The notes: a model not told the origin generated them from the sequence alone. Shown: positions 24,686 to 31,493, counted from the stretch's first letter. The stretch: 38,695 nt of DNA from CBDCYS01 sp965226245 (GCA_965226245.1 CBDDCL010000006.1:1-38695); one strand, 5' to 3'. Program-made: numbers and translations.

Positions 24686-24916
24686 TCATGTGCCGGCCGC
24701 CGTCTGCTCCAGGCGCGCGATGAGAGCCTCCCGCGACACCGCCGCGGCGTTACCGACCCGCAGGCCCTCGAGGCCCACCATGATCTGTCGTGCGCGGCGC
24801 TGGCGCACACGGAAGAGCTTCTCGACCGCCGCGCGGTCGAGGTGAGGGGATGTCATGGCCCGCAGGCTGGTGAGGATTTCGTCAAGTCGATGAAAGCAGG
24901 CGGGTTGGGCGGGCAC
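24686..24916 (-). CDS. Small helix-turn-helix-like protein
   Basis: From GTG 24916 (AGGAGA seven bases upstream) the 76-residue product reads FHRLDEILTSLRAMTSPHLD, RAAVEKLFRVRQRRARQIMV, then GLRVGNAAAVSREALIARLE. The pattern of an N-terminal helix pair followed by REALIARLE resembles small DNA-binding proteins found in multiple copies near mobile elements. The frame opens further upstream (25060), but that part has no ribosome binding site and poorer composition. It is the last gene before the palindrome 25004-25023. The function is unknown. Confidence 0.6.
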   Translation of the reverse strand: MPAQPACFHRLDEILTSLRAMTSPHLDRAAVEKLFRVRQRRARQIMVGLEGLRVGNAAAVSREALIARLEQTAAGT

Positions 24917-25003
24917 GGGGGGATCTCCTGCTCTACTACATGTTAGGGAGCGATCGGGCATTATGGCCTGCCGGGGAGCGGCGGGAGGGGGAGTTGCTAG
25001 CGC

Positions 25004-25023
25004 ATGATAAAGGATATTATCAT
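25004..25023. promoter_or_regulatory. Second GATAA-N6-TTATC palindrome (candidate recombination site or operator)
   Basis: ATGATAA-AGGATA-TTATCAT has perfect seven-base arms around six bases, like the site at 9175-9194. On matching strands the two share GATAAAG-x-AT-x-TTATC. Together they bracket the accessory block from the integrase to the small HTH gene. Confidence 0.5.
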
Positions 25024-25036
25024 TCATTGCGGCGAA

Positions 25037-25057
25037 GCCGAAAGGGAACCTTTCGGC
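25037..25057. terminator. Nine-base-arm hairpin
   Basis: GCCGAAAGG-GAA-CCTTTCGGC is a perfect inverted repeat with a three-base loop just beyond the palindrome at 25004. There is no T tract. It may be a terminator or a DNA structure linked to the neighbouring origin-like region. Confidence 0.4.
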
Positions 25058-25269
25058 CATACCAGACGCCTTGAGCCGCAGCCGTGGGGCGCTGTCACCC
25101 GCAGGGCCGTAGCGCAGCGTAGGAGCCGCGCCAGCGGCTTGACTCGCCTCTCGGCTGCGGCTATCCGGGGTTTTGAGCTGGGGCTTTGTTGTCGATCCGC
25201 CGCGGTATGGTGTAAGGCTTTTGTTTTCAGTTCTTTACCTATAAGGAAGGTTTTGGTTTTGCCTTTTGC

Positions 25270-25287
25270 GGGGGGCGTTAGCCCCCC
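25270..25287. other. GC hairpin at the left edge of candidate origin 2
   Basis: GGGGGGC-GTTA-GCCCCCC is a perfect seven-base-arm stem with a four-base loop, 34 bases before the DnaA box at 25321. It could be a terminator or a single-strand initiation structure. The whole stretch 24917-25525 has no gene. Confidence 0.45.
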
Positions 25288-25320
25288 TCTTGCGGTGGTT
25301 TCTCTTTTGTTTTCAGCGAG

Positions 25321-25461
25321 TTATCCACAGGATCGTCGCTCCTACTACTTGTGGTTTTACTACTTGATCTTTGACTACTTGAGTGGTGGGGTGTTTGCTC
25401 GAAGCGGAGGTGGGGTGTTTGCTCGTGGAAAACTCCCCGAATCACAGCGATCTGTGGATAA
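25321..25461 (+). other. Candidate replication origin 2 (two DnaA boxes, two sets of direct repeats)
   Basis: A DnaA box TTATCCACA (25321-25329) and its inverse TGTGGATAA (25453-25461) bracket two repeat sets. ACTACTTG occurs three times at exactly 15-base steps (25344, 25359, 25374), and GGTGGGGTGTTTGCTCG occurs at 25385-25401 and 25409-25425. The 17 bases at 25336-25352 match origin 1 (8026-8042, inverted) with one mismatch. The adjacent repA copy (25924-26402) is broken, so this origin probably belonged to a second replicon now inactive or served in trans. Confidence 0.7.
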
Positions 25462-25525
25462 CCCTGAAACGTCCGTGGCCAGATCCCTGGATTGTAGTCC
25501 CGCCCCTACATAAATCAAATCCGCC

Positions 25526-25768
25526 TCAGCCGACGATCTTCAAGGCCAGATACGGCACCAGATTGAACAACAGTACGCCAAACTTGAAGACTGCCATGCC
25601 GCCGTAATGGATCGCATCGAACGTCTCAACCGAGATGTTGACGAGCTTTCGATGGCAGCGATAGGTAAAATCGTGCGCCAGAGTGACGAACAGAAACCAC
25701 CAGATGAGAATCCCTACATTAATGATCGTGCACCATCCTAGAAAAGCGCTCACAGCTTCCATGCTCAT
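25526..25768 (-). CDS. DUF6868-like small membrane protein
   Basis: The 80-residue product begins MSMEAVSAFLGWCTIINVGI and continues LIWWFLFVTLAHDFTYRCHR, then a polar stretch (KLVNISVETFDAIHYGG) and a second pair of hydrophobic segments (AVFKFGVLLFNLVPYLALKI). This order matches the uncharacterised DUF6868 family from memory. AAGGAGGT seven bases upstream fixes the ATG at 25768. It sits between origin 2 and the repA pseudogene, where the intact replicon copy has no such gene, so it was inserted later. Confidence 0.7.
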   Translation of the reverse strand: MSMEAVSAFLGWCTIINVGILIWWFLFVTLAHDFTYRCHRKLVNISVETFDAIHYGGMAVFKFGVLLFNLVPYLALKIVG

Positions 25769-25923
25769 CGAATCACCTCCTTCAACCAGGATTTCCATTT
25801 TGGCCCTGGCACGGTGAAAGTATACACCCGCGCTGCCCCTGCGGCCCTCAGAGGCGTTGCACGGTTGGTCCGACTAGTGAGGGTGCCCGGCTCGCCTTCG
25901 GTCGCTCCTGGGCGATCCTGGGG

Positions 25924-26402
25924 CTACTCCACGAGGCGCTGTGGGCCGGTCGTGGGTGCAATCGCGGGCTTCGAGGGAAAGAGGATCAAGACGCCCTTGG
26001 CCGTCGCATAGTGCAGGTCCGGCCAGGCCATCTTGATCTTCTTCAACTCGCGCAGCACCTTGATTCGGAAGTTTTGAACGGTTTTCTTGTCGTGGGCGTT
26101 GTCCGGGTGCGCTCCGAACTGCTGGTACAACTGCTTCCAAGTGAGCCGTAGCGGAGGGCGAAGGTGCGGTAGGTGAGCCAGAGGTAGAGATCGAGGCCCA
26201 ACGTGGAGCGTTTGAGGGCCGTGAGGGTGTTCATATCGAGCGGGACGGGGTGGCGGATGATTTCGTTAAAGAACGCCTCACCCAGATATATCTTGCTGTC
26301 CCACAGCGAGGACTGATCGGGCTTGCGCTCGTTCCACCAAAGCTCAGTACGGTCGGCCACGAACGAACTGATGCCCGCCTCTGCCCATGTATGCGCTATC
26401 AT
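25924..26402 (-). pseudogene. repA second copy, 5'-truncated and frameshifted
   Basis: The frame reads SSFVADRTELWWNERKPDQS, AFFNEIIRHPVPLDMNTLTA, LKRSTLGLDLYLWLTYRTFA, then shifts at about 26155; the next frame continues MYQQFGAHPDNAHDKKT, RELKKIKMAWPDLHYATAKG and VLILFPSKPAIAP. This is the C-terminal half of the same RepA family as 6802-7779 but clearly diverged in sequence, so it is not a recent duplicate. The N-terminal half is missing. The neighbouring 26403-26639 region shows no gene. Confidence 0.85.
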
Positions 26403-26639
26403 GCTTGTTCTCCTAATTTGCTTTCAGTTCTGCCCATTTTCCCACGGCCCCAAGACACAAGACACAAGACAAGAACCCCACAGGAGACGCTGAGATCTGG
26501 ATCAGCTTCCCCACCAAGCCCCCAGAGCGATCCCCCTTCCCCTCACAGTAAATGGTTTCAGATCGGTCCTCGCCGTCAAGGGTTCGCTTCGCCGCTTCGC
26601 GCCCTGGACGGCTCCGGGCCGATCTGAAAGGATGGCTGT

Positions 26640-26942
26640 TCAAGAGGCAAAGGGGGTCTGAGGTCGAGCGGGCGGCGCGGGTGCTTGAAGCATGGGCGGC
26701 GGCGGACCCAGGGTCACCCGATGAAGGGCTGACGGCGAAGCAGGAGATCAAAGGCGATCCAAGACGCCATGACACAAAAAGATTGGGAGTTTTTCGTCCG
26801 CTACGGCGGTCAAGGGCCAGCCATGAAGCGGGCGGCGGCGCTCATCAATATGCCCCAAGCCAACGTCACCGAAGGAGTCTCGATTGACGACTATTCGACA
26901 TGGCGGGCCGTGCGGTTTACGGATCGAGATGAGATCGGCTGA
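26640..26942 (+). pseudogene. Fragment of a second copy of the 313-aa plasmid protein
   Basis: VERAARVLEAWAAADPGSPD then, after a shift near 26753, DWEFFVRYGGQGPAMKRAAA and VTEGVSIDDYSTWRAVRF up to DRDEIG and a stop. It aligns with the last third of the protein at 4846-5787 (RTARVLEAWAAAEPGKPSEG and EGVSIDDYSTWRADRF). The 5' two thirds are missing. The spacer after it also matches the spacer after the intact gene. Confidence 0.85.
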
Positions 26943-27286
26943 GAGAGCCGGGAAATCGGTTGTTTTTTTATGCCGCAGTGCCGCTAAATGTTTGCCGCAC
27001 GCTCAGAGGGGGGGGGGTACGGCATGGCTCAAACAAGAAATGCGGCGGAGCCGCTTTCCTTTATCTCTCTCATTCCGCTGTGGTTATCCCCTGTGAATCG
27101 GCGCGGCTCGCTTCGGACGCGGGAAATCGAGAAAGACGAGAGCGCCCCCCCCCCCCAAAAAACAGGGGGGTCATGTGACCTAAAGTAGAGTCACGCTACG
27201 GCGTACCTCTACCCGGTCCCATGCGACAACCCCCCGGAGGGGGAGCTGAAAGAAGGGACACAGACCTTGTGTGGAATAAATACATC
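26943..27286 (+). other. Noncoding spacer, second copy, with C-run/G-run hairpin
   Basis: No gene is visible. The sequence aligns with the minus strand of 4500-4845, sharing a poly-G run, TCATTCCGCTGTGGTTATCC, CGAGAGCGCCCCCC and CGGCGTACCTCTA. A run of twelve C (27145-27156), an A-rich loop and six G (27165-27170), followed by TCATGTGACC, is the counterpart of the hairpin at 4621-4645. Confidence 0.6.
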
Positions 27287-27517
27287 ATGCGTCTAGTTCG
27301 ACTAATAATCGGCGTCTTCAAGCCGACATGGATGCCGACATGGATGCGGGCGTCGAAGGGTGAGACCCGCCTAGCCGGTCAAGCCAACATCGTCGAGCGG
27401 AAGCGGATAGCGGAGCTACGGGACCGGTTACGAGGTCCGCTTACCGCGAGAGAACGGAACCTAACCGCGCGGGAGCTAACCCGGTTGCAAGGCGAGCTAG
27501 CCAAGTCGCTAGTGTAG
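27287..27517 (+). CDS. Unrecognised small basic ORF
   Basis: A 76-residue frame (MRLVRLIIGVFKPTWMPTWM, then basic helices such as RKRIAELRDRLRGPLTARER) follows the duplicated spacer. It has no recognised family and no strong ribosome binding site, and contains a short internal repeat (PTWMPTWM). It may be the start of a broken gene next to the IS630 scar. Confidence 0.3.
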   Translation: MRLVRLIIGVFKPTWMPTWMRASKGETRLAGQANIVERKRIAELRDRLRGPLTARERNLTARELTRLQGELAKSLV

Positions 27518-27522
27518 TGCCA

Positions 27523-27804
27523 CTAACGGTTCTGGACAATGGTGTGGGTTTTGGCGGCGCGCTCGACTTTGGCGAGGCTATCTTGTGCCGGAGCTGTCCA
27601 GACAAAGGGCTTGGCCGCTTGGTTGCTCGCTTCCAGGTACTCGTGGATGGCGGCCTCGAGTTCGGGAACACTGCGGAACACGCCGCGGCGGATGCGCTTC
27701 TGTGTCAGCTCGCGGAACCAGCGCTCGACGAGATTGAGCCAAGAAGACGACGTGGGAATGAAGTGAAAGTGGAAGCGGGGGTGCTTCGCGAGCCACTTCT
27801 TCAC
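27523..27804 (-). pseudogene. IS630-family transposase C-terminal fragment
   Basis: VKKWLAKHPRFHFHFIPTSS, SWLNLVERWFRELTQKRIRR, GVFRSVPELEAAIHEYLEAS and NQAAKPFVWTAP form the last third of an IS630 DDE transposase, including the final Glu in NLVERWF. The first two thirds, with both catalytic Asp, are absent: upstream in frame is unrelated helical protein sequence. It is a truncation scar fused to another gene. Confidence 0.8.
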
Positions 27805-27939
27805 CTGCTCGTGCCACGTCTGGACCTGCGCCACGCAGCCCTTCAGGTCCCGGTGGCTGGCAAGCACCGCTTCTTGCAGCTTGAGCGCTTCCGCATAGAG
27901 GCTCCGCGCTTCTTTGAGCGTTTGGTGGATGCCCGCCAT
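27805..27939 (-). pseudogene. N-terminal fragment of an unknown helical protein, cut by the IS630 scar
   Basis: From ATG 27939: MAGIHQTLKEARSLYAEALK, LQEAVLASHRDLKGCVAQVQ, TWHEQ, then IS630 sequence. It is strongly helical and its ATG overlaps the TAA of the preceding fragment (TAATG), showing translational coupling. No family is recognised; plasmid-transfer accessory proteins can look like this, but that is speculation. Confidence 0.4.
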
Positions 27940-28178
27940 TACCGGCTCGGCCCCACGTCGCGCTCGTGTCCGCGTGTGGGCTGAGGCGAGCGGGGCGTAT
28001 TACTAATTTGCGGCCCCGCCGCGTGGGAGTATTTCTTTGTGATCTGGGCGGTCCTCTCGTCCCTGGCCCGCTCGAACCCTCCCCCATGGACCCACTCCCG
28101 CTCCCGCTCCTTCTCCCATGCCTTGATCCGCTCTCCCGCCCCCCGGATCTTCTCCGGGAGCGCCTGGAGTTCCTGATA
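27939..28178 (-). pseudogene. C-terminal fragment of an unknown protein, cut by the Tn3-type element
   Basis: The frame begins exactly at the element boundary with YQELQALPEKIRGAGERIKA and continues WEKERERE, RDERTAQITKKYSH, to a TAA overlapping the next ATG. The charged coiled-coil character suggests a real gene. A frame ending at the other side of the element (28592-28771) is in register with it if the 413-bp element is removed. Confidence 0.4.
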
Positions 28179-28591
28179 GGGGTCACCTCACGAAACGGAA
28201 AGAATCGTACGCTAAGGCCCGTTGAGAGGCGGTAGGGGCCAGAAGCTGCCCTGATCGACTCGCTTGTTCTTGGGCCAGATGTAATCGCCAGTCAGGTTGA
28301 TATGCTCCCAGCCCAGCAGGTTGAAGCCGCTGGCGCGGTAGCGTCGGTTCTCGCAGTTGCTCACCCGGACGTAGCAGATGGACCGTGCAAGGTGTCCTCC
28401 TGCATCCAATCTGTCAGGAAGAAATCTATAACCCTTGACGGAATGTGTCAATCAATTCCAAGGAGGACTCTATTCTGACGCCACTGCGCTGCCTTCCCTG
28501 ACGACAGGCTAGGGTTTACTCCAACCCGACGCTTCCCAAGGCGGCGAGAGTCGCTTAGCGTACGATTATTTCCGTTTCGTGAGGTGACCCC
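28179..28591 (-). mobile_element. Tn3-family miniature element with 38-bp terminal inverted repeats
   Basis: The left end 28179-28216 begins GGGGTCACCTCACGAAACGG; the right end 28554-28591, read inward, is the same except for one base in 38. Both finish TCGTACGCTAAG, the hallmark of Tn3-family ends. The 413-bp interior keeps the last part of tnpA but no resolvase or full transposase, as in Tn3-derived miniature elements (TIMEs). The flanking five bases (TGATA left, TACTT right) do not match, so the copy is old or was rearranged. Confidence 0.88.
28212..28345 (-). pseudogene. Tn3-family TnpA C-terminal remnant
   Basis: LLGWEHINLTGDYIWPKNKR then VDQGSFWPLPPLN is the conserved C-terminus of Tn3-family transposases (typically PLGWEHINLTGDYVW). 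It stops just inside the left inverted repeat, the normal position. The preceding residues RASGFN fit the same protein with a short deletion; the bulk of tnpA is missing. Confidence 0.85.
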
Positions 28592-28771
28592 TACTTGCGC
28601 GAAGAAACCGACTACGCCGAGAAGTACGGCGATGAGGCCCGCTCGGATGATCCTGACGCCGCCCGGCGCGCGTTCGTGAAAGACCAGCTCACCACAGCCA
28701 CGACATTGACCACGATATAGGCGGCGATATGTAGCGCCCAGCGCGCTGGGCGGCGAAAGCTGGGGAAACAT
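28592..28771 (-). pseudogene. 5' fragment of an unknown protein with one membrane segment
   Basis: From ATG 28771 (GAGGACAGGG just upstream) the frame reads MFPQLSPPSALGATYRRLYR, CRGCGELVFH, then a hydrophobic helix (IIRAGLIAVLLGVVGFFAQ) and enters the miniature element. It is divergent from parA. It may continue in the fragment 27939-28178 on the other side of the element. No family is recognised. Confidence 0.4.
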
Positions 28772-28842
28772 TTCCCTGTCCTCTTGTTTTTTGCTCTCTA
28801 CCTGTTGCACACTTTACTGGTAGGGTTTTCTACAATCCTGCC

Positions 28843-28869
28843 AGAAGTAAAGTCTACAAGTATACTTCT
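28843..28869 (+). promoter_or_regulatory. Operator-like inverted repeat upstream of parA
   Basis: AGAAGTA (28843-28849) and TACTTCT (28863-28869) form perfect seven-base arms around a 13-base centre containing TCTACAAG, ending 13 bases before the parA ATG. Partition operons are autorepressed by ParA or its small partner, so this is a likely operator. Related AAGTATA repeats occur at 29469-29489. Confidence 0.55.
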
Positions 28870-28882
28870 AGGAAGCCAGCGC

Positions 28883-29560
28883 ATGAGGACCATCGCTCTG
28901 ATTGCCCAGAAAGGCGGCACCGGCAAGACAACGCTTGCGTTGTCCCTGGCCGTGGCCGCCGAGCAAGTGGCCAAGGTGGCCGTCATCATTGACCTCGACC
29001 CGCAGGCCACCGCCTGCAACTGGGCAGACCGACGCAAGGCTGATACCCCGATCGTTGTCGACGCTCAGCCCGCCCGGCTTCCCAAGGCGCTCGAGAAAGC
29101 CCGGCAAGGCGGCGTTGAGCTGGCGATCATCGACACCCCTGCCCGGTCCGAACAATCTGCCTTGGCTGCCGCTAGGTCGGCCGACTTGATCATCATTCCT
29201 TGCCGACCCCAGATTTACGACTTGGAAACCGTGCCCAACAGTAGGGAGCTGATCGCTCTTGCTGGCCACACCCCTGTCCTGGTCGTCCTCAACGCCGTGC
29301 CCGCCCGCGGCGCGCGCGCCGACCAGACGCGCCAAGCCCTGACAGACTTTGGCCTGGCCGTGTGCTCCCCTACCCTCGGCCACCGCGCCGCCTTCGGTGA
29401 TTCGGGCGTTCGCGGCCTTGCCGCGCTCGAACACGAACCGAGCAGCAAGGCCGCCGAGGAGATCAGACAAGTATACAAGTATATAAGTAGCTTTCTAGCC
29501 AAGCAGCGAAATGGGAAAGCAGCAAATGAGCAAAGCAGACTTGTCAGCAGCACTCGTTGA
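28883..29560 (+). CDS. parA: ParA-family partition ATPase
   Basis: The 225-residue product begins MRTIALIAQKGGTGKTTLAL with the deviant Walker A KGGTGKT, then VAVIIDLDPQATACNWADRR (switch/Walker A' region), AIIDTPARSEQSALAAARSA (Walker B) and LIIIPCRPQIYDLETVP. It matches short plasmid ParA proteins of the type Ib group, which lack an N-terminal HTH and pair with a small ribbon-helix-helix protein. The chosen ATG has AGGAAG eight bases upstream; the frame is open further up but without support. It overlaps the partner gene. It drives segregation of the plasmid over the nucleoid. Confidence 0.9.
   Translation: MRTIALIAQKGGTGKTTLALSLAVAAEQVAKVAVIIDLDPQATACNWADRRKADTPIVVDAQPARLPKALEKARQGGVELAIIDTPARSEQSALAAARSADLIIIPCRPQIYDLETVPNSRELIALAGHTPVLVVLNAVPARGARADQTRQALTDFGLAVCSPTLGHRAAFGDSGVRGLAALEHEPSSKAAEEIRQVYKYISSFLAKQRNGKAANEQSRLVSSTR
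29469..29490 (+). repeat. AAGTA direct repeats inside the 3' end of parA
   Basis: AAGTA occurs three times at eight-base steps (29469, 29477, 29485); the first two copies are AAGTATA. The same AAGTATA word is in the parA operator region (28859-28865). These could be extra binding sites for the ribbon-helix-helix partner; they also encode Lys-Tyr-rich residues of ParA, so chance is possible. Confidence 0.4.
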
Positions 29561-29834
29561 TGCGGGCGGCGGCACCCGCCGCAAAGCCGGTTCCCAGCCC
29601 GTACGAGCTGCAAAGCGCGAGGCCGGCAGGGACGCAGCTGCGCAGTCGGGCAGGGCAGGGACCAAACCCATTACCGTTCACTATCCCCAAGAGGTTCGCG
29701 ACCAGCTCAAGATTCTGGCTGTGGAGCAGGGGACTACGCTTCAGGCGCTAGTCGGCGAGAGCTTCAATATGCTCTTTGCCAAATACGGCAAGCCCGAGAT
29801 CGCGCCGACCGAGCAGAAGGCGGGGTCCGAGTAG
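29511..29834 (+). CDS. Ribbon-helix-helix partner of ParA (ParG/ParB-like adaptor)
   Basis: The 107-residue product has a disordered basic N-terminus (RRKAGSQPVRAAKREAGRDA) and a C-terminal ribbon-helix-helix: KPITVHYPQEVRDQLKILAV, EQGTTLQALVGESFNMLFAK. This layout is that of small partition adaptors such as ParG, where the flexible tail stimulates ParA and the fold binds the centromere. The gene overlaps parA by 50 bases. Another start, ATG 29526, is possible and has slightly better spacing to GGGA. Confidence 0.78.
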   Translation: MGKQQMSKADLSAALVDAGGGTRRKAGSQPVRAAKREAGRDAAAQSGRAGTKPITVHYPQEVRDQLKILAVEQGTTLQALVGESFNMLFAKYGKPEIAPTEQKAGSE

Positions 29835-29972
29835 CAATGGAACGAAATCCTTGTGTTTTCGCGTCGTTCCGAGGGCAATTAGATCTCCTGAATTGCATCT
29901 CGCCGGTCTCTGAGGGATCGGAGCTCACCGCGTTGACAGCCTCGGGCACGCCAAATCTCTGCCTTAGCTCGC

Positions 29973-30671
29973 TTAGCTCTCGTAGGCCTTCGCCCTTGGT
30001 GTTGCTCCGATTCGCCGTGCCGTTACCTTCCACAGCGGTCCATGGCCCGCCTCGCGTCCCGCAATCGCGTGTGCGATCTCGTGTAGTACGGTGTCCCGGA
30101 TCTGCTCCTCGCTTCCTTCCAGGGCATGGGTGCGGCTGATCCGGATCACTCGGTGTCGGAAATGGCAGTCGCCAAGGCGCCTCTTGGCCTCGACAAACGC
30201 GAGGGTCCAGCCCGTGAGCCCATGCTCGTCCATTAGCCGCCGAGCCATTCCCGCAACACCGTTCAGCTGCGCCGCGCCGTTCCTCGCGCTTTCCCTTCCC
30301 GCCCTGCGGAGTAGGCCATAGGAGATGTTCCAGCATGTCTCTTCGCAGCGCACCTTCGCTCTCATCGGGTTGAGCTTTATGATCTCGCCGCGCCTTGGTC
30401 CGTCGCGGCTTGTGAACGTCACCTCGTCCCCCACGCGGTAGTCAGCTCGCGCTTTGTCGTGCCGCGTGACCATTGTGGCTCTCCGCGCTCCTCCCGAGTG
30501 CTTCAACGCCAACTCCGGGACTTTCCAAGTCCGCTCCTCGGTGTCGATTATCTTCGCGAAGCGGCGCCTTCCCTGCCGTTGGAGGAGATGTCCGTGGATC
30601 GTCTCCCCCTTGTGAGTGAACTGTACGCCAGACCCAATAGATAGCGGTCGCTCTTCCTGCTGATTGAGCAC
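29973..30671 (-). CDS. SprT-like zinc metalloprotease with RNA/DNA-binding-like N-terminus
   Basis: The 232-residue product ends with a SprT-like domain: MDEHGLTGWTLAFVEAKRRL, GDCHFRHRVIRISRTHAL, and the zinc site VLHEIAHAIAGREAGHGPLW (HExxH plus a third His). The N-terminal half has two KOW/SH3-like segments (SIGSGVQFTHKGETIHGHLL and VGDEVTFTSRDGPRRGEIIK). SprT-like enzymes include proteases that cleave DNA-protein crosslinks, which could help replication or transfer of plasmid DNA (inference). GTG 30671 is the start, with GGAGAAGG close upstream. It converges with the partition operon. Confidence 0.78.
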   Translation of the reverse strand: MLNQQEERPLSIGSGVQFTHKGETIHGHLLQRQGRRRFAKIIDTEERTWKVPELALKHSGGARRATMVTRHDKARADYRVGDEVTFTSRDGPRRGEIIKLNPMRAKVRCEETCWNISYGLLRRAGRESARNGAAQLNGVAGMARRLMDEHGLTGWTLAFVEAKRRLGDCHFRHRVIRISRTHALEGSEEQIRDTVLHEIAHAIAGREAGHGPLWKVTARRIGATPRAKAYES

Positions 30672-30707
30672 TCAACCTTCTCCTCTGTCCATATTGGATC
30701 CTATGCT

Positions 30708-30822
30708 TCAGTCGTCGAGGATATCCTTCAACGTCTTGTCCTCTGGAGCTTCATCCGCCCGCACCCCCAACTACGCGCTCCACAAACTTCTCTGTTACGA
30801 GCGGGCCGAGGAAGTCCCACAT
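30708..30822 (-). pseudogene. Very small ORF after the MltR-like gene, frameshifted
   Basis: MWDFLGPLVTEKFVERVVGG runs into a stop, but the next frame continues RADEAPEDKTLKDILDD. One base change in the G-rich run near 30765 would join them into about 38 residues. It starts 13 bases after the MltR-like stop on the same strand. It is probably a small operon gene that has decayed; no family is recognised. Confidence 0.35.
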
Positions 30823-30834
30823 CCCATTTGATTG

Positions 30835-31296
30835 TTACATGGGTTTTGATCCATAACCCTGTCCGAACCTCAAGCTGTTTTCAACTTCCCGCAAGTAGGT
30901 CAGATACCTTTCGCGTAAGTCGTCAGGACTTTGGACGGTCCTCGCATTGAGTTCCCGACACTTAGCTGCTACCTTCTCGTGGTCGAATTCCATCGGTTCG
31001 GGTGAGTGGGCAAATTCGTTACGGATGTTTGCGACAGTACACAGGCCATCTCGAATCTTCTGATCATAAAGTCCGAGTGCATAAGCAATTTCTATCTTGA
31101 GTCGGAATCGTAGCCCACGAGAATCCTTGAATGTTTCGTCGCGGGATTCTATAGCTTTTTGTAGCCGGTCTTCGAAACGCGCTACGGCAAGAACAGCGGC
31201 ACCTCTATCGCTCTCTCCGTCAAACAACTGGTGGTAGTTATAGGACTCGGCGTAGGCCTCTTCGAGGCTTTCTCTGACCGTCTTTTTCTCGGTCAT
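30835..31296 (-). CDS. MltR-like protein
   Basis: The 153-residue product has GESDRGAAVLAVARFEDRLQ, GLRFRLKIEIAYALGLYDQK and TVANIRNEFAHSPEPMEF, the pattern of the MltR (mannitol repressor) family: an all-helical fold with a conserved DRG, an ALG and an RNxFAH motif. Many members are not linked to mannitol and are found in mobile DNA; no mannitol genes are here, so the biochemical role is unknown. The RN-x-FAH motif also recalls HEPN-like proteins, which would fit a toxin or defence role (speculative). The ATG overlaps the stop of an upstream ORF (ATGA). Confidence 0.65.
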   Translation of the reverse strand: MTEKKTVRESLEEAYAESYNYHQLFDGESDRGAAVLAVARFEDRLQKAIESRDETFKDSRGLRFRLKIEIAYALGLYDQKIRDGLCTVANIRNEFAHSPEPMEFDHEKVAAKCRELNARTVQSPDDLRERYLTYLREVENSLRFGQGYGSKPM

Positions 31297-31493
31297 CTAG
31301 TTGACCTTGCGGGCTCGCAGTCCTGGTAGCCCGAGGCCATGCACGCCCGCGCAAGTTCAGTCGCGCGGCTGATCTCGGCTCGGCTCCTCAGACGCTTGAT
31401 GCCTGGGGTAGGGTCATCTTTTTCCAAAACCGTCCCAAGCGGTTTCGCCAGATCAATCCACTGATTTCGTGCCGTCAGCGTCGTCTCCAGGGC
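31293..31493 (-). pseudogene. C-terminal fragment of an unknown protein upstream of the MltR-like gene
   Basis: The frame reads ARNQWIDLAKPLGTVLEKDD, PTPGIKRLRSRAEISRATEL, ARACMASGYQDCEPARSTR and a stop overlapping the next ATG. It is protein-like and coupled to the MltR-like gene, but the frame is blocked by a stop just upstream at about 31500, next to a palindrome, so the 5' part is lost. A TTG inside could serve as start. No family is recognised. Confidence 0.45.

Noticed and set aside
28174..28596. Five-base target duplication around the Tn3-type miniature element
   Set aside because: The flanks TGATA and TACTT do not match.
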